This document shows, piece after piece, positions 1 to 8,078 of a stretch of 64,000 bases of DNA (position 1 is the first letter of the stretch; every line of letters begins with the position of its first letter). This DNA comes from Butyrivibrio sp. (GTDB lineage Bacteria > Bacillota > Clostridia > Lachnospirales > Lachnospiraceae). Below the pieces are notes generated by a model. The model had not been told where the DNA came from. It worked only from the letters and a program-made list of their open reading frames with translations, and did not search any database. Made by a program: the position numbers and the translations under genes. The DNA lies in contig SVGA01000004.1 of the NCBI GenBank assembly GCA_015056575.1, positions 62,001-126,000 on the forward strand, in the 5' to 3' direction.

Positions 1-492
1 TTCCAGAGAAGCTTAGAGAAAAGAGCCTTCGACCTGGCGGGAGGTAAGATTCCCGTTGAGTACTATGGAGACTTCAAGCGGGCTGTAAATTCGGCAAATA
101 CAGATGAACAGAAAAATCATACATCTGTTGGCGCAACCCAAGACAATACATGCAGTATAGACCCGGAAACCTTCACCCCTCAGATGAAGGGCGCCTGTGA
201 GTTTGCTACTGTTCACACCATACTTCCCAAAGACCTGAACGAAGCCTTTGTTGAAGGAATGGAGAATTTCGGTCGCACGATAAAAGGCTACAATGATGCC
301 CATGCCCTTGTCTCCGGCGTTGAGAGCAGAACTTCCTCACCGGTAAGGATAAACAGAGGTAATGACGGGCAGTCCCTTAATATAAAAGGTCTTTTCCCCT
401 GCGGAGAAGGAGCTGGCTACGCAGGAGGCATTATGTCCGCAGCAATGGACGGCATCCGCACCGCGGAGCTGGTGGCTGCGCAAATATTATGA
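1..492 (+). CDS. FAD-dependent dehydrogenase, C-terminal part (5' end outside window)
   Basis: The reading frame is open from base 1 to the TGA at 490-492, so only the last 163 residues are present. The end of the protein contains the stretch FPCGEGAGYAGGIMSAAMDG, the glycine-rich C-terminal FAD contact typical of the uncharacterised NAD(P)/FAD-dependent oxidoreductases related to HI0933-type and YtfP-type flavoproteins. Just before it is an SSPVRI segment, also usual for this group. The role in the cell is not known for the family; it is probably a cytosolic flavoprotein. The N-terminal dinucleotide-binding motif lies upstream of the window and cannot be checked. The gap of about 107 bases to clpS suggests a separate unit, though no clear terminator is seen. 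Confidence 0.8.
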   Translation, partial: FQRSLEKRAFDLAGGKIPVEYYGDFKRAVNSANTDEQKNHTSVGATQDNTCSIDPETFTPQMKGACEFATVHTILPKDLNEAFVEGMENFGRTIKGYNDAHALVSGVESRTSSPVRINRGNDGQSLNIKGLFPCGEGAGYAGGIMSAAMDGIRTAELVAAQIL

Positions 493-599
493 TAAATGTC
501 GATATGGCATAACTGCTCATTCGGAGCTATCAAAGACAGAAAGCTCAATGCAGCGAAGCTATGCACTTCCGGCACATGATCAAACAAAGGAGTCCACCC

Positions 600-899
600 A
601 TGTCTACACAGGATGCGGTAAAAGAAAAATCAAAAAGCAATATCAAGGAACCCAGACAATACAACGTTGTCATGCACAACGATGATTTCACCACCATGGA
701 ATTTGTGGTGGAGGTTCTTGTAGATATTTTCCATAAGGATGAAGTGACAGCCCAGGCAATAATGCTGAACGTTCACAAAAAGGGAAAAGCCGTGGTTGGA
801 AAATATCCCTACGACATCGCCAGTACCAAGGTCAACGCAGCCCTGTCACGGGCCAAGAGCCAGGGCTTCCCTTTCCGTATGACGGTGGAAGAGGCATGA
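600..899 (+). CDS. clpS: ATP-dependent Clp protease adaptor ClpS
   Basis: A 99-residue ClpS. ClpS binds proteins with destabilising N-terminal residues (Leu, Phe, Tyr, Trp) and hands them to ClpA-ClpP. The substrate pocket residues are present: Asn27-Asp28 and Met33 within HNDDFTTMEF, and His59 in NVHKKG. The unstructured N-terminal arm of about 18 residues, needed for delivery to ClpA, is also there. I chose ATG 600 because AAAGGAG lies at 586-592, seven bases upstream; an in-frame ATG at 561 has no comparable site. It is followed after 95 bases by clpA and then aat, so the three form a functional group. No promoter is evident. Confidence 0.93.
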   Translation: MSTQDAVKEKSKSNIKEPRQYNVVMHNDDFTTMEFVVEVLVDIFHKDEVTAQAIMLNVHKKGKAVVGKYPYDIASTKVNAALSRAKSQGFPFRMTVEEA

Positions 900-994
900 C
901 TTAATCTGTTTAAGAAGAAGCCCCCACAGACAGTACGGACCCTGTGCCATAAGGTTTTATAAAGTACCGCAAAAACTATCCGGGAGACCATAAT

Positions 995-3250
995 ATGAAT
1001 CTTTCAGAGAATACCTCGCAGATCCTGCAGAATACTGTGAAATATGCAAGAGAGAACAATTACGAATACGTTACGCCTGAGATGCTGCTTCTTTTCATAA
1101 TGAGGGACGCAACCTTTGCGGAGGCCTTTTATTACTGCGGAGGAGACAGCACCATTCTGGCATCGCAGCTAAACGCCTACATTTCAAGCTATATTGAGAA
1201 GTCAGAGGGAAAAGAGCCGGAGCTCTCGGCGGGACTTAGCTTTGTGCTGGCTTTTGCGGGGCAGAGCGCTTACAGCAGCGGCAATGAGGAGATAAATGTA
1301 AGGCATCTTGTCCACGCCATCTGGAATCTGGATGAGAGCTACGCCAAGTATTACCTTGAACAGCAGCTTTCCGAGGCAGACCTTCTCCAGGAGATGGCCA
1401 ATATAGAGGATGCTGCAGGAAGGGAGGATGAAGTCGAAATTCCCTTTGGAAAAGACGGATCGGCAGGTAATGAGGACGGACACAACGAATCACGCAGAAA
1501 TCAGGAAGATAACTGGAAGCTATACGCGCCATGCCTCAACGATACCCTGAAGGACGTTAATCCGCTTATAGGCAGAGAAACTGAGCTGGAGCGGACAATT
1601 CAGATCCTTTGCAGGAAGGACAAGAATAACCCCCTTCACATCGGCGAGCCCGGTGTCGGCAAAACCGCCATTACCTACGGACTTGTTGAACTCCTTAAAC
1701 AGGATAAGGTTCCGGATGCCATAAAGGGAGCGAAGGTATTTGCCCTGGACCTTGGCGGAATGCTGGCGGGAACCCAGTACAGAGGAGACTTTGAAAAGAG
1801 ATTCAAGAAGGTTCTTTCTGAGATCGGCAAGGAAGAAAGACCCATTATCTATATAGACGAGATCCACAATTTATCGGGCGCAGGAGCGGTTGGTGAAGGC
1901 TCTTTTGACGCATCAAATATGCTAAAGCCCTATCTGTCTGACGGTCATATCAGATTCATAGGCGCCACCACTTTCGAGGAGTACAAAAAATATTTCGAGA
2001 AAAACAAGAGTCTCATTAGGCGCTTCCAGAATGTTGAGATCAAGGAGCCCACAGAAGAAGAAAGTGTGAAGATCCTGGAGGGGCTAAGGGAGAAGTACGA
2101 GACCTACCACGGCGTTAAGTACGAAAAGGATGTTCTTGAATACGCCGTAAAGATGAGCAGCAAGTACATCAACGAGCGCTTCCTTCCGGACAAGGCAATA
2201 GATATAATTGACGAAGCCGGTTCCTATAGAAAACTCCATATGCTGAAGGGCAAGCCCCAGACAGTTGACAGGAATGTGATAAATGAGATACTCACAAAGA
2301 TATGCAGGGTGCCCATCGAGACCGTTGAGACCGATGACATGGCAGGACTGGCAACTTTGGAGGAGCGCCTTAAGAAGCTTATCTTTGGGCAGGACGAAGC
2401 GGTGAGCCAGGTGGTGAACGCAGTCAAGTTTTCGAAGGCCGGACTTATCGAGGACGATAAGCCTCTGGCAAGCCTTCTTTTTGTAGGTCCGACAGGTGTC
2501 GGCAAGACAGAGATCGCACGGTGCCTGGCAAAAGAGCTGGGGTCGAAGCTTATACGTTTTGATATGAGCGAGTACGGAGAAAAGCACGCTGTGGCCAAGC
2601 TCATCGGATCCCCGGCAGGATATGTGGGATATGAAGAGGGCGGCATTCTCACCGAGGCTATCAGGAAGAATCCTTCTTCGGTGCTTCTTCTTGATGAGAT
2701 AGAAAAGGCCCATCCCGACATCTATAACGTACTTCTGCAGGTGATGGACTACGCAACCCTCACGGACAACCAGGGGAGGAAAGCGGATTTCAGGAATGTT
2801 ATCGTTATCATGACTTCCAATGCCGGGGCCAATAAGCTTGGAAAGAGCGGGATCGGCTTTGTGAGCGAAAAAAAGGACAATGGAGCATTGATGGATGCGG
2901 TAAAGCAGACCTTTCAGCCTGAGTTCAGGAACCGTCTTTCCAAAATTGTTGCTTTTAACAGCATGGATGAGGAGATGGCAACCCTGGTGGTTGACAAGAA
3001 GCTTTCCGAGATGGCGCAGCAGCTTAAGATCAGAAACATCACTGTGAAGGCTGATAGGAAGGCAAAAGAGCTGCTGAAAGACCGGGGCATCAGTCAGGAA
3101 TTCGGAGCAAGAGAAGTTGACCGAGTAATAAGAAATGACATCAAGCCTTTGTTTGTTGATGACATTCTCTTTGGCGACTTAAAGAAGGGTGGCAGGATCA
3201 CCATCACAGTCAAGGACGGTGAGTTTTCAATAACCACCGCCGGTAAATAA
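995..3250 (+). CDS. clpA: ATP-dependent Clp protease ATP-binding subunit ClpA
   Basis: A 751-residue AAA+ unfoldase that feeds substrates into ClpP. It has an N-terminal Clp repeat domain (about 1-145), an acidic linker (about 150-175), a first AAA+ module with Walker A GEPGVGKT at 217-224 and Walker B IIYIDEIHN, and a second with GPTGVGKT at 498-505 and LLLDEIEKAHP. No ClpB/ClpC middle coiled coil is inserted in module 1, which separates it from ClpB and ClpC. The ClpP-docking loop IGF is at 620-622. The start has GGGAG at 982-986. Neighbouring clpS supplies the adaptor and aat the substrate tag. ClpA with ClpS is classically described in Proteobacteria. Confidence 0.95.
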   Translation: MNLSENTSQILQNTVKYARENNYEYVTPEMLLLFIMRDATFAEAFYYCGGDSTILASQLNAYISSYIEKSEGKEPELSAGLSFVLAFAGQSAYSSGNEEINVRHLVHAIWNLDESYAKYYLEQQLSEADLLQEMANIEDAAGREDEVEIPFGKDGSAGNEDGHNESRRNQEDNWKLYAPCLNDTLKDVNPLIGRETELERTIQILCRKDKNNPLHIGEPGVGKTAITYGLVELLKQDKVPDAIKGAKVFALDLGGMLAGTQYRGDFEKRFKKVLSEIGKEERPIIYIDEIHNLSGAGAVGEGSFDASNMLKPYLSDGHIRFIGATTFEEYKKYFEKNKSLIRRFQNVEIKEPTEEESVKILEGLREKYETYHGVKYEKDVLEYAVKMSSKYINERFLPDKAIDIIDEAGSYRKLHMLKGKPQTVDRNVINEILTKICRVPIETVETDDMAGLATLEERLKKLIFGQDEAVSQVVNAVKFSKAGLIEDDKPLASLLFVGPTGVGKTEIARCLAKELGSKLIRFDMSEYGEKHAVAKLIGSPAGYVGYEEGGILTEAIRKNPSSVLLLDEIEKAHPDIYNVLLQVMDYATLTDNQGRKADFRNVIVIMTSNAGANKLGKSGIGFVSEKKDNGALMDAVKQTFQPEFRNRLSKIVAFNSMDEEMATLVVDKKLSEMAQQLKIRNITVKADRKAKELLKDRGISQEFGAREVDRVIRNDIKPLFVDDILFGDLKKGGRITITVKDGEFSITTAGK

Positions 3251-3264
3251 AAGAGGTTTCGTAT

Positions 3265-3924
3265 ATGCCTGTTTACAGACTGGATGAAAACGAAATATTT
3301 TTTCCCAAACCGGAGCTGGCGGAGGATGACGGACTTCTTGCGGTGGGAGGTGACTTAAGTCTTGACAGGCTGGTGTTTGCTTACAGCAACGGGATTTTTC
3401 CCTGGTATGACAAGGGCCAACCAATTATGTGGTGGTGCCCCAAGCAGAGATTTATCATAAGGCCTGACAAGATCCATGTTTCCCATTCCATGAGAAAGTT
3501 TTTCAAAAAGCACGGGACGGGATTTGAGATAAACAGGGACTTTGCCGATACCATGCACAGGTGCAGGATAAAAAGGGAATTTAAGGAGGGCACCTGGATC
3601 ACGGATGAGATGGAGACAGCCTATCGAAATCTTCATGATAATAATCTGGCGCTTTCCCTGGATGCTTTTGTTGACGGAAAGCTTGCCGGAGGACTCTACG
3701 GGGTGAGCCTTGGAAAGTGTTTTTTCGGAGAGAGCATGTACTCCGAAACGGAGAACGGCTCCAAGCTGGCGCTGATATTTTTGGCCAAGATCCTTGAAGA
3801 GAACGGCTATGTCTTTATCGACTGTCAGTTCCACACGGATCATTTAGAGAGCATGGGCGGGGAATATATAAGCTACAAAGAGTATAAAAGGCTCATTGAT
3901 ATTGGGCTTGGTATAAATAAATAA
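3265..3924 (+). CDS. aat: Leucyl/phenylalanyl-tRNA--protein transferase
   Basis: A 219-residue Aat. It moves Leu or Phe from tRNA onto N-terminal Lys or Arg of proteins, creating a ClpS-recognised degron. Family signatures are clear: FPxPxLA-like FFPKPELAEDDGLLAVGGDL near the N-terminus, NGIFPWY, PIMWWCPKQRF, and the catalytic segment GGLYGVSLGKCFFGESMYS with Glu156. The length is slightly below the E. coli enzyme (234). It starts 14 bases after the clpA stop with a GAGG site, so it is almost certainly co-transcribed. It gives the locus tagging, recognition and unfolding functions in one operon. Confidence 0.95.
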   Translation: MPVYRLDENEIFFPKPELAEDDGLLAVGGDLSLDRLVFAYSNGIFPWYDKGQPIMWWCPKQRFIIRPDKIHVSHSMRKFFKKHGTGFEINRDFADTMHRCRIKREFKEGTWITDEMETAYRNLHDNNLALSLDAFVDGKLAGGLYGVSLGKCFFGESMYSETENGSKLALIFLAKILEENGYVFIDCQFHTDHLESMGGEYISYKEYKRLIDIGLGINK

Positions 3925-3945
3925 TGTATAGCGGGAGAGAGTAAA

Positions 3946-4758
3946 ATGGCATTTTTACAGGTAAACTATTTATCAAAGGCACTGTACAGGGAGGTACCGC
4001 TCAATGTGATCCTTCCTGCGGATAAGCTGGATTTTGAGATGCTGACATATTCCATGAAAGAGGGAGCGAAGTTCAAGACGCTCTATCTTCTCCACGGCCT
4101 TCTTGGAAACTACACTGACTGGGTAAACTTTACCAGGATCCAGAGGTGGGCCGAGGAAAAGAATCTGGCGGTGATCATGCCCTCAGGTGACAACGCCTTC
4201 TACGTAGACGGCGCAAGGGGCGGCAGCGACTACGGGATCTTTATCGGGGAGGAGCTGGTGGAGGTCACAAGGAAGATGTTCCCGCTCTCTGACAAAAGAG
4301 AAGACACCTTTATCGCCGGACTTTCCATGGGCGGATTCGGAGCGATCAGAAACGGACTTAAATACAGCGAGACATTCAGCCATGTGGCCGGTCTGTCTTC
4401 CGCAATTCACATTTTTGATGAGAATATAGATCACCTTGAGGCGGAGCATCACATTTTCGGAAACTTTGCCGAATCAGCCAAGACAGATATGAATCCAAGG
4501 GTATGCGCCGAAAATCTTGTGAAGGAAGGCAGATCCATGCCCAAGTTCTACATGTCCTGCGGCACAGCGGACGATCTTTACGATTCCAACGTAAGCTTCA
4601 GAGATTACCTAAAGGGCAAAGGCGCCGATGTTGTCTGGTATGAAGAAGAGGCCGGACACGAGTGGGATTTCTGGGACAGAGAGATCAAGAAGGTTCTTGA
4701 TTGGCTTCCCCTTGAGGAAAAGAGCATGGGCGTCAGCAGCGGCAATGTTAAGAAATGA
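3946..4758 (+). CDS. Alpha/beta-hydrolase esterase (esterase D / tributyrin esterase family)
   Basis: A 270-residue cytosolic serine esterase with no signal peptide. The oxyanion region LLHGLLGN is near residue 50, the nucleophile Ser127 sits in GLSMGGFG, the acid is Asp209 or Asp210 in GTADDLYD, and the base is His238 in AGHEWDFWD. This is the arrangement of the EstA/tributyrin esterase and S-formylglutathione hydrolase group related to CE1. Likely substrates are short-chain acyl or acetyl esters, for instance acetylated sugars from plant fibre, but the substrate cannot be read from sequence. The stop overlaps the next start by ATGA, so translation of the two is probably coupled. Confidence 0.85.
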   Translation: MAFLQVNYLSKALYREVPLNVILPADKLDFEMLTYSMKEGAKFKTLYLLHGLLGNYTDWVNFTRIQRWAEEKNLAVIMPSGDNAFYVDGARGGSDYGIFIGEELVEVTRKMFPLSDKREDTFIAGLSMGGFGAIRNGLKYSETFSHVAGLSSAIHIFDENIDHLEAEHHIFGNFAESAKTDMNPRVCAENLVKEGRSMPKFYMSCGTADDLYDSNVSFRDYLKGKGADVVWYEEEAGHEWDFWDREIKKVLDWLPLEEKSMGVSSGNVKK

Positions 4759-5420
4759 CGGATAATGTAATGACTAAAGATGACATACGAAAACAGATTC
4801 TGGCAAAAAGAGACAGCAATACTGAGGCAGAAACAGAAGAAAAAAGCAGGAAGATATTTGAAATCCTCACAGGCATAAGGGAGTACCAAAACGCAACAGA
4901 TGTACTAATCTATGCGTCAACAAGGTCCGAGGTGGTTACAGACGATATAATCCTTGACTGCCTGTCGGAAGGGAAAAGAGTCTTTTGCCCGAAGGTTACG
5001 GACAGGAAGGCTTCTGAAATGAAGTTTGTTCGGATCTATTCACCGGAGGATCTTAAGGAAGGGTACTTTGGGATAAGAGAACCGGAGATAGGACCTGACA
5101 GCGAAATCTATGGTGAGGCCTGTCCGAAATCTGCAGGAAAGCTGCATGCGGCGTCAGTAGACGCTGACCGGGAAGCCGATGTATCTTTTCCCCTGATGAT
5201 CATGCCGGGAGTTGCCTTTGACAGAGAGGGCGGCCGCATTGGCTACGGTGGCGGATTTTATGACAGGTTTCTTTCAAAGCAGAAGGATATTTCTACGGTG
5301 GCACTTTGCTTTGAGTGCCAGATATATGAGGGAAGCCTTCCTTTGGAGCCGGTGGACATTAAGACCGACCGCATAGTAACATGTAATGAGATAATCTTTT
5401 GCCAGAGCAGGCAGGATTAA
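4755..5420 (+). CDS. 5-formyltetrahydrofolate cyclo-ligase
   Basis: A 221-residue enzyme that converts 5-formyl-THF with ATP to 5,10-methenyl-THF, part of one-carbon metabolism. Family marks are the Lys/Arg-rich start DDIRKQILAKRD, the YASTRSEVVTDD substrate segment, and the C-terminal ATP site with GVAFDREGGRIGYGGGFYDR. Between residues about 115 and 140 it carries an insert rich in Ala, Asp and Cys that is not usual in the family. The start ATG 4755 overlaps the esterase stop; an alternative ATG lies at 4770. The pairing with an esterase gives no metabolic logic and may be simple operon packing. Confidence 0.92.
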   Translation: MTDNVMTKDDIRKQILAKRDSNTEAETEEKSRKIFEILTGIREYQNATDVLIYASTRSEVVTDDIILDCLSEGKRVFCPKVTDRKASEMKFVRIYSPEDLKEGYFGIREPEIGPDSEIYGEACPKSAGKLHAASVDADREADVSFPLMIMPGVAFDREGGRIGYGGGFYDRFLSKQKDISTVALCFECQIYEGSLPLEPVDIKTDRIVTCNEIIFCQSRQD

Positions 5421-5441
5421 GAGCCTTACCGGGAGTAAAAA

Positions 5442-6383
5442 ATGGGAAGAAAGAGACGTGATACAATCGAATTCAGGTTCTATGAGATACCTCAGGGTCA
5501 GAGCTGTCTGGCTCTTCTTGGAGAGCGCTGGATCATGGTTTACGGAAGGGATGATAAGTATCTTCATTTTCATAACCTATTTGAAGTGGGATATTGCAGA
5601 AACGGAAGCGGGGATCTGATCCTGGATGAAAAGACCTTTAAATACAGGGGAGGTATGCTTTCTGTGATACCCGCCAATTTTCCCCACACTACCTACAGTA
5701 CGGAGACAAATTTCTGGGAGTATATTTTTTTCGATGTGGATTCCGTTGTGAGATCTCTTTTCCCTGATAATCCATCCCAGCAAAGAGAGGCTGTTCAGAT
5801 AATCAATAAGAGAGCAGATATCTTCGATCAGGCTCAGCACCCTGAGATGGCTGAACTGATAAAGCGTATCATGGAGGAGATGAGGGATAAAAACCCCTAT
5901 TATGTGGAGACCACCAGGAATCTTTTAAAGGCCTTTGTGCTTATGCTTATCAGATTTCAGGATGCCAAGGATGAGGAAAGCAAAAGAGGTGAAGATCGGG
6001 GAGATAAGGCAATCATGATGAATATCAGGCCTGCTCTTGAGTATATAGACAGGTATTTTGCCGATCCCATTAAGGCCTCGGATCTTGCCGAGTGCTGCAA
6101 TATGAGTGAGACCAACTTCAGGAGGATATTTCAGGAGGCGATAAATATGACGCCTATGGATTACGTGAACCTTGTCAGAATCCAGATGGCCAGCGAGATC
6201 CTTAGCAGAACAGATCACTCCATGGAGGTTGTGGCGGCAGAATGCGGTTTCAGCACGTTTTCCACCTTCAACAGGAATTTCAGGAAGTACCTTAATACCA
6301 GTCCCTATCAGTTCAAAAAGAACAAGCAGAACTATGTAAACAAATTATTGGATTACAGGATTAATGCACTTAAAGGTTGGTGA
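5442..6383 (+). CDS. AraC family transcriptional regulator
   Basis: A 313-residue regulator. The N-terminal half (about 20-110) is a cupin-like sensor with HFHNLFEVGYCRNGSG and a later IPANFPHTTYST, as in sugar-binding AraC proteins. The C-terminal part (about 195-300) has two helix-turn-helix units: IKASDLAECCNMSETNFRRI and the second ending VAAECGFSTFSTFNRNFRKY. It lies directly upstream of the sugar ABC transporter and beta-galactosidase genes and reads the same way, so it probably activates them on sensing an oligosaccharide; that is inference. A GGGAG site precedes the ATG. A strong terminator closes the gene. Confidence 0.9.
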   Translation: MGRKRRDTIEFRFYEIPQGQSCLALLGERWIMVYGRDDKYLHFHNLFEVGYCRNGSGDLILDEKTFKYRGGMLSVIPANFPHTTYSTETNFWEYIFFDVDSVVRSLFPDNPSQQREAVQIINKRADIFDQAQHPEMAELIKRIMEEMRDKNPYYVETTRNLLKAFVLMLIRFQDAKDEESKRGEDRGDKAIMMNIRPALEYIDRYFADPIKASDLAECCNMSETNFRRIFQEAINMTPMDYVNLVRIQMASEILSRTDHSMEVVAAECGFSTFSTFNRNFRKYLNTSPYQFKKNKQNYVNKLLDYRINALKGW

Positions 6384-6409
6384 AAATTAATTGACAAAAA
6401 CGTGAATTT

Positions 6410-6423
6410 CTTAAACGTTTTCG
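6410..6423 (+). promoter_or_regulatory. Possible cre-like/LacI-type operator upstream of the ABC transporter
   Basis: The sequence CTTAAACGTTTTCG centres on the palindrome AAACGTTT and fits the CcpA cre consensus TGWAANCGNTNWCA at 11 of 14 positions. It shares 10 of 12 core bases with the much better palindrome in front of the pullulanase gene at 15331-15342. It lies upstream of the araC terminator and about 75 bases before the likely transporter promoter, which is not an ideal repressor position. A weak call. Confidence 0.3.
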
Positions 6424-6450
6424 TTCATATTTTGTACATAAATGGTTGAA

Positions 6451-6486
6451 AATGCTCGTTTTAATATTTAAAACGAGCATTTTTTT
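6451..6486 (+). terminator. Rho-independent terminator after the AraC gene
   Basis: A perfect 14-bp stem (6451-6464 with 6468-6481) and a TAT loop, followed by a run of T to 6486. This separates the regulator gene from the transporter operon. Confidence 0.93.
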
Positions 6487-6496
6487 ATTTTTGCTT

Positions 6497-6505
6497 TGTT
6501 ATAAT
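6497..6505 (+). promoter_or_regulatory. Extended -10 promoter of the sugar ABC transporter operon
   Basis: TGTTATAAT at 6497-6505 is a consensus -10 hexamer with the TGn extension, and starts just after the preceding terminator. The -35 region (about 6477-6482) is only T-rich, as is common with extended -10 promoters. Transcription would start near 6512, leaving a leader of about 65 bases before the lipoprotein gene. A GGGAGG ribosome site lies just upstream of the ATG. Confidence 0.65.
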
Positions 6506-6576
6506 GTACATATAACCGAAGCGGAAACAAAGAATTTCCGTCAAAATGTATAAGCTTTTAGGGAGGGTAAAAACTA

Positions 6577-7968
6577 ATGAAAAGAAAAGCATTATCAATG
6601 GTTCTTGCATCAGCTATGACAGTTACAATGTTAGCAGGATGCGGAAGCGCAGCAGAGACAACAGCACCCGCAGCTACAGAGACAGAGACAGCTGAGGCCA
6701 CACAGGCAGAAGCACCTGCAGCAACTGAGGCAGAAGCACCTGCAACAGCAGATGTGGCTTCAGAGGGTGAGCATGAGCTTTCAGTTTATGCATGGGACAA
6801 GAACTTCAACATCCCTGCACTTGAGGCAGCTGAGAAGGCTTATCAGACTGTTGATCCCGAGTTCAAGCTCAACATTGTTGAACAGTCTGCTTCATCTGAC
6901 GTAGAGAATGCGATCACACTTGCAGCTTCTTCAGGTGATTACTCACAGCTTCCTGATATCGTTCTTTTCCAGGATCACTACATTCAGAACTATGTGATCA
7001 ACTATCCTGATGCATGGGTTGATCTTGAAGATGCCGGGATCGACTGGAGCGATTTCGGTGCTGAGAAGCTTTCATATTCAACAGTAAACGGCAAGCACTA
7101 TGGCGCACCTGTTGATAACGGAACAGCAATCTTTGCTTATCGTACAGACATCCTTGAAGAGTGCGGATACACACTTGATGATGTAACAGGAATCACATGG
7201 GATCGCTGGCTTGAGATCGGCCGTGATGTTAAGGCTAAGACAGGCAAGTACCTTGTTTCCATGGACCACAACGGAGATGATCTCCCTTACATGATGATGC
7301 AGGCTGAAGGAAAGTCACAGTGGAAGGACGGAGCTCCTAACTTTGTTAACAACGAAGAGCTTAAGGCTATCCTCAACGTTATCATCACAGGCGCTAAGGA
7401 CGGTGTTATCTATCTTTGCAACGACTGGTCAGAGTATACCGATACATCTATCATCGGCGACCAGGTTGCAGGCGTGTTCAACGGTAACTGGATCATTCCT
7501 ACAATGAGACAGGTTTCAGAGAACAGCGGTAAGTGGGCAATCACATCAGCTCCCACACTTACAGGTAAAGAGGGATATGCTGCAAACGGCGGTTCTTCAC
7601 TCTATGTAACAAGTAACTGCTCAAAGCCCGAGCTTGCAAAGGCATTCCTTGCATATACCTTCGGCGGCGGAGAAGGCGCTATGAGCACATACGACGATTC
7701 ACTTCGTAACGGTGGTGTTATCGGAACATGTATCTCAGCTTCCAAGTCTGAGGTTTACCAGGAAGGCGTTGACTTCTTCAACGGACAGTCAGTATACGCT
7801 GACATCGTAGCTATGGGTGCAAACGTTCCCGTTGTAGAGCAGAACGATTTCCACTACACAGCACGTACACAGATCGGTGCAGCTATCACAAACGTTATCA
7901 ACGGATCAGACCTTGATACAGAACTTCAGAACGCAGAAGACCAGGTTAAGTTCGAGATGGGACTTTAA
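6577..7968 (+). CDS. Sugar ABC transporter substrate-binding lipoprotein (CUT1 family)
   Basis: A 463-residue extracellular solute-binding protein. The N-terminus is a lipoprotein signal with lipobox LAGC, Cys22 being the lipidated residue. Residues about 24-60 form a low-complexity linker of Ala, Thr, Glu and Pro, with repeated TEAEAPA-like units, that tethers the domain to the membrane. The rest has the features of family 1 binding proteins, such as the SVYAWDKNF start, DIVLFQDHYIQNYV, and GVFNGNWIIPTMRQ. Its genes for two permeases and a beta-galactosidase follow, so the ligand is probably a galactoside or other short oligosaccharide. Codon use is highly biased towards frequent codons, suggesting strong expression. 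Confidence 0.92.
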   Translation: MKRKALSMVLASAMTVTMLAGCGSAAETTAPAATETETAEATQAEAPAATEAEAPATADVASEGEHELSVYAWDKNFNIPALEAAEKAYQTVDPEFKLNIVEQSASSDVENAITLAASSGDYSQLPDIVLFQDHYIQNYVINYPDAWVDLEDAGIDWSDFGAEKLSYSTVNGKHYGAPVDNGTAIFAYRTDILEECGYTLDDVTGITWDRWLEIGRDVKAKTGKYLVSMDHNGDDLPYMMMQAEGKSQWKDGAPNFVNNEELKAILNVIITGAKDGVIYLCNDWSEYTDTSIIGDQVAGVFNGNWIIPTMRQVSENSGKWAITSAPTLTGKEGYAANGGSSLYVTSNCSKPELAKAFLAYTFGGGEGAMSTYDDSLRNGGVIGTCISASKSEVYQEGVDFFNGQSVYADIVAMGANVPVVEQNDFHYTARTQIGAAITNVINGSDLDTELQNAEDQVKFEMGL

Positions 7969-7996
7969 TCACTTAGCGAGGTCTTAGTATTCCAAT

Positions 7997-8020
7997 GGGG
8001 AACCGGAGTTCCGGTTCCCC
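7997..8020 (+). terminator. Intercistronic stem-loop between binding protein and permease genes
   Basis: A perfect 10-bp GC-rich stem GGGGAACCGG/CCGGTTCCCC with loop AGTT. It is followed by TATTTTAAAG, a poor T-run, so it is more likely a partial terminator or a 3' stabiliser that gives more binding protein than permease, as known in malE-malF type operons. Confidence 0.75.
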
Positions 8021-8078
8021 TATTTTAAAGAAACAACAGAGTGTAAAGGTATAAAAGAGATTTTAAAGGGGTATTACA

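Noticed and set aside
2084..2713. Minus-strand open frame of 209 codons inside clpA
   Set aside because: It lies wholly opposite a conserved AAA+ coding region, has no ribosome site and no recognisable domain; its existence follows from the codon bias of clpA.
6391..6396. TTGACA as -35 of the transporter promoter
   Set aside because: No -10 sequence occurs 16-18 bases downstream, and the araC terminator lies between it and the operon; the extended -10 at 6497 is better.
6640..6760. Repeated Ala/Thr/Glu/Pro codons as a DNA repeat or CRISPR-like unit
   Set aside because: The repeats are short, inside a reading frame, and make the usual low-complexity linker after a lipobox; there is no spacer structure.
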